Positions 35,642 to 36,876 of a stretch of 36,876 bases of DNA are shown piece by piece (within the stretch, counting starts at the first letter, position 1; each line of letters begins with the position of its first letter). The notes under the pieces are model-generated. The model was not told the origin of the DNA and ran no database searches. It saw nothing but the letters and a program-made list of their open reading frames with translations. Source of the DNA: Prolixibacteraceae bacterium (GTDB lineage Bacteria; Bacteroidota; Bacteroidia; Bacteroidales; Prolixibacteraceae); the NCBI GenBank assembly GCA_016930365.1, contig JAFGGY010000177.1:1-36876 (forward strand), read 5' to 3'. The position numbers and the translations under genes were made by a program.

Positions 35642-36640
35642 TCATTGCTCGTTCATAAGTTGAATAAAGTGTTTTTTTTCGGTATGTAAGTTAATAAAAG
35701 GTTGGGTATTTTCAAGCTTTTCAATTTTTTTTAAAATGGAAGACGAAAACATTTTAATTTCTTCTCGATTGTTGTGCAATACCTTGTGCGATGCTGCTTT
35801 TATAATTTTTTCAATCTCAGATATTTGCTGAATTGTATTCGAATCAAAAAAGGTCGTTTTAAATATTTCGTAAATGTATTTTTGCGCGCTTGTCGAAATA
35901 TGTGTCATATCGTCGGCATAAAAGCGGTAGTCTCTAAGTTCGTCGTTTACAATTTCATACGAGGGGAAATAATACAATCTGTCTGCATCCGATTCTACTA
36001 ATTCATTAATAGCCAGCAATAGCGTTGCTTTGCTAAGCTGGTTCTCATGAGCTCCGTCTTTTAAATGCTTTACTGGGCTAACTGTAAATATTATTTTTAA
36101 TGTGGGATTAAAAACACACAATTGATTTATAACAGCTTTCCATTGCTTTACGATTGTTTCAACTGGAAGTCGTTCGCGGATGAAAGCCGATGCGGGTAAT
36201 TTGTGGCAGTTGGCAACCACTTTCCCGTTATCGCGATATTGATAAATCCAGGCTGTACCAAAAGTTACGAATAGAAATTCGGCTGTCTTTAAAATAGAAT
36301 ACGCTTCAGCGATGCTGGTATTTGCAGTGTCTAACAGCTTGTTTTTGTTCATATTCGAAAAGCTTCCATGTAAATCGAAGGAATGCCACAGATTGTTGTG
36401 GAATAGTAAATCATCTTCGGTAAACCGATTGGAGAGAATGCTTCGTTTTAATGCATTTTCAATAGATAAGGGGTTGTATAAAACTCCATATGGATTTAAT
36501 AAAAGATTGAATTTGTGATTTCGTAATTGCTTGCCAATATTATCGGAAAAGCACGAGCCAATTACAAATAAATTCGATTGGTGCGATATCCGGAACGTAG
36601 GCTTTTCGAATTGTACTTTTGTAAGCAAAGGGTTGTTCAT
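35642..36640 (-). CDS. GSCFA-domain protein (SGNH-like hydrolase family)
   Basis: This 332-residue protein shows the family-naming motif GSCFSDNIG (28-36), with serine 29 the likely nucleophile-type residue of an SGNH-like fold. Further blocks are LLNPYGVLYNPLSIENAL (about 46-63), FLFVTFGTAWIYQY (about 122-135), IIFTVSPVKHLKDG with a conserved histidine, and YYFPSYEIVNDELRDYRFYADDMTHIS (about 222-248), where D and H could complete a catalytic pair. Members are frequent in Bacteroidota but their substrate is unknown; acyl-ester hydrolysis is a guess. It is the first gene of the minus-strand run leading into the glucan operon, with a 43-base gap, so cotranscription is plausible. Confidence 0.87.
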   Translation of the reverse strand: MNNPLLTKVQFEKPTFRISHQSNLFVIGSCFSDNIGKQLRNHKFNLLLNPYGVLYNPLSIENALKRSILSNRFTEDDLLFHNNLWHSFDLHGSFSNMNKNKLLDTANTSIAEAYSILKTAEFLFVTFGTAWIYQYRDNGKVVANCHKLPASAFIRERLPVETIVKQWKAVINQLCVFNPTLKIIFTVSPVKHLKDGAHENQLSKATLLLAINELVESDADRLYYFPSYEIVNDELRDYRFYADDMTHISTSAQKYIYEIFKTTFFDSNTIQQISEIEKIIKAASHKVLHNNREEIKMFSSSILKKIEKLENTQPFINLHTEKKHFIQLMNEQ

Positions 36641-36679
36641 ACTATTATATAATGTGTTTTGAATAGGTATTTGTTAAAA

Positions 36680-36692
36680 ACCGACGGTCGGT
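36680..36692. promoter_or_regulatory. Palindrome resembling a TetR-type operator
   Basis: ACCGA-CGG-TCGGT is a near-perfect inverted repeat in the 212-base space between the divergent GSCFA and TatD-type genes. Its ACCGA..TCGGT half-sites resemble operators of TetR/AcrR-family regulators. No such regulator is in the window. Confidence 0.35.
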
Positions 36693-36830
36693 GGTGTTGA
36701 AATTACGTTTAAAAATTCAAAATTGGTGATTTTTAGCGATAAATAGCGCTCTTTGTTTATTAAATTGTTATTTACAATAGTATAACATTTTCTTTCAATT
36801 GGCACATGGATGTATTCAAACTCATTCGGT

Positions 36831-36838
36831 TACATTTG
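36831..36838 (+). promoter_or_regulatory. -7 box upstream of the TatD-type gene
   Basis: TACATTTG matches TAnnTTTG exactly, 14 bases before the ATG at 36853. The nearest upstream TTG (36799-36801) is 29 bases away, too far for a standard spacer. Confidence 0.45.
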
Positions 36839-36852
36839 CAAAAAAAAATAGT

Positions 36853-36876
36853 ATGATCGATACCCATTCGCATATT
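36853..36876 (+). CDS. N-terminus of a probable TatD-family metal-dependent hydrolase, cut by the window
   Basis: Only eight codons are present, reading MIDTHSHI. The HxH pair preceded by aspartate (DTHSHI) is the classic metal-binding start of TatD-family deoxyribonucleases/hydrolases. The start is supported by the TACATTTG box just upstream. Identity rests on this short motif and could be another amidohydrolase. Confidence 0.6.

Overview
The window looks like a chromosomal segment of a member of the Bacteroidota, most likely an anaerobic or microaerophilic marine or sediment lineage near Marinilabiliales/Prolixibacteraceae; the family placement is inference. The phylum-level evidence is a gldH gliding lipoprotein gene, a short 85-residue atpC split off with atpD, a short menE, a GSCFA-domain protein, an RicT-like PSP1 protein with a basic tail, and promoters of the Bacteroidota type (TTTG, about 20 bases, TAnnTTTG). 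I see no intact mobile element, phage, CRISPR array, rRNA or tRNA. Most genes are housekeeping or central metabolism. Layout: 1-139 holds a degenerate tandem repeat resembling an IS21-type end. 140-3283 holds frr, a CPBP membrane protease, an unknown 243-residue protein and a small exported two-repeat protein. 3530-4699 is a PatB/MalY-type C-S lyase. 4720-9894 (minus) is a compact run reading MMPL exporter, polyprenyl diphosphate synthase, atpD, atpC. 10027-11706 is a Na/phosphate cotransporter fused to a PhoU-like domain. 11983-14328 is a three-gene overlapping operon (HcyBio/DUF39, NIL-ferredoxin, UPF0280) that matches the methanogen-type route from aspartate semialdehyde and sulfide to homocysteine. 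It is preceded by an unusually structured 276-base leader in which the start codon lies in the arm of a perfect inverted repeat. An exported nitroreductase follows. 15006-17092 (minus) is sucC-sucD. 17235-22794 (plus) holds rbfA, a LolC/E-type permease, holB, the RicT-like gene, gldH and trmB. 22923-25043 is menC-menE behind a near-perfect promoter. 25359-28086 holds an exported beta-propeller protein, a META-domain lipoprotein and a double-ATPase ABC protein whose two ATP sites are unequal. 28154-35598 (minus) is a storage-glucan block: debranching enzyme, GT4/GT5-like synthase, GH57 amylase and, behind its own leader, alpha-glucan phosphorylase. A GSCFA protein heads that run, and a TatD-type gene is cut by the right edge. 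How the parts fit: sucCD, atpDC, menCE and the isoprenoid synthase serve energy metabolism and quinone/isoprenoid supply. The glucan block makes and degrades glycogen-like polymer. The HcyBio operon with the PatB-type lyase suggests direct sulfide assimilation into methionine precursors. The strongest candidate for something undescribed is the leader at 11707-11985: its four CATACG/CGTATG modules can pair in alternative ways, which suggests either translational control of homocysteine synthesis or an inserted family of palindromic repeats. The second is the asymmetric ABC ATPase.
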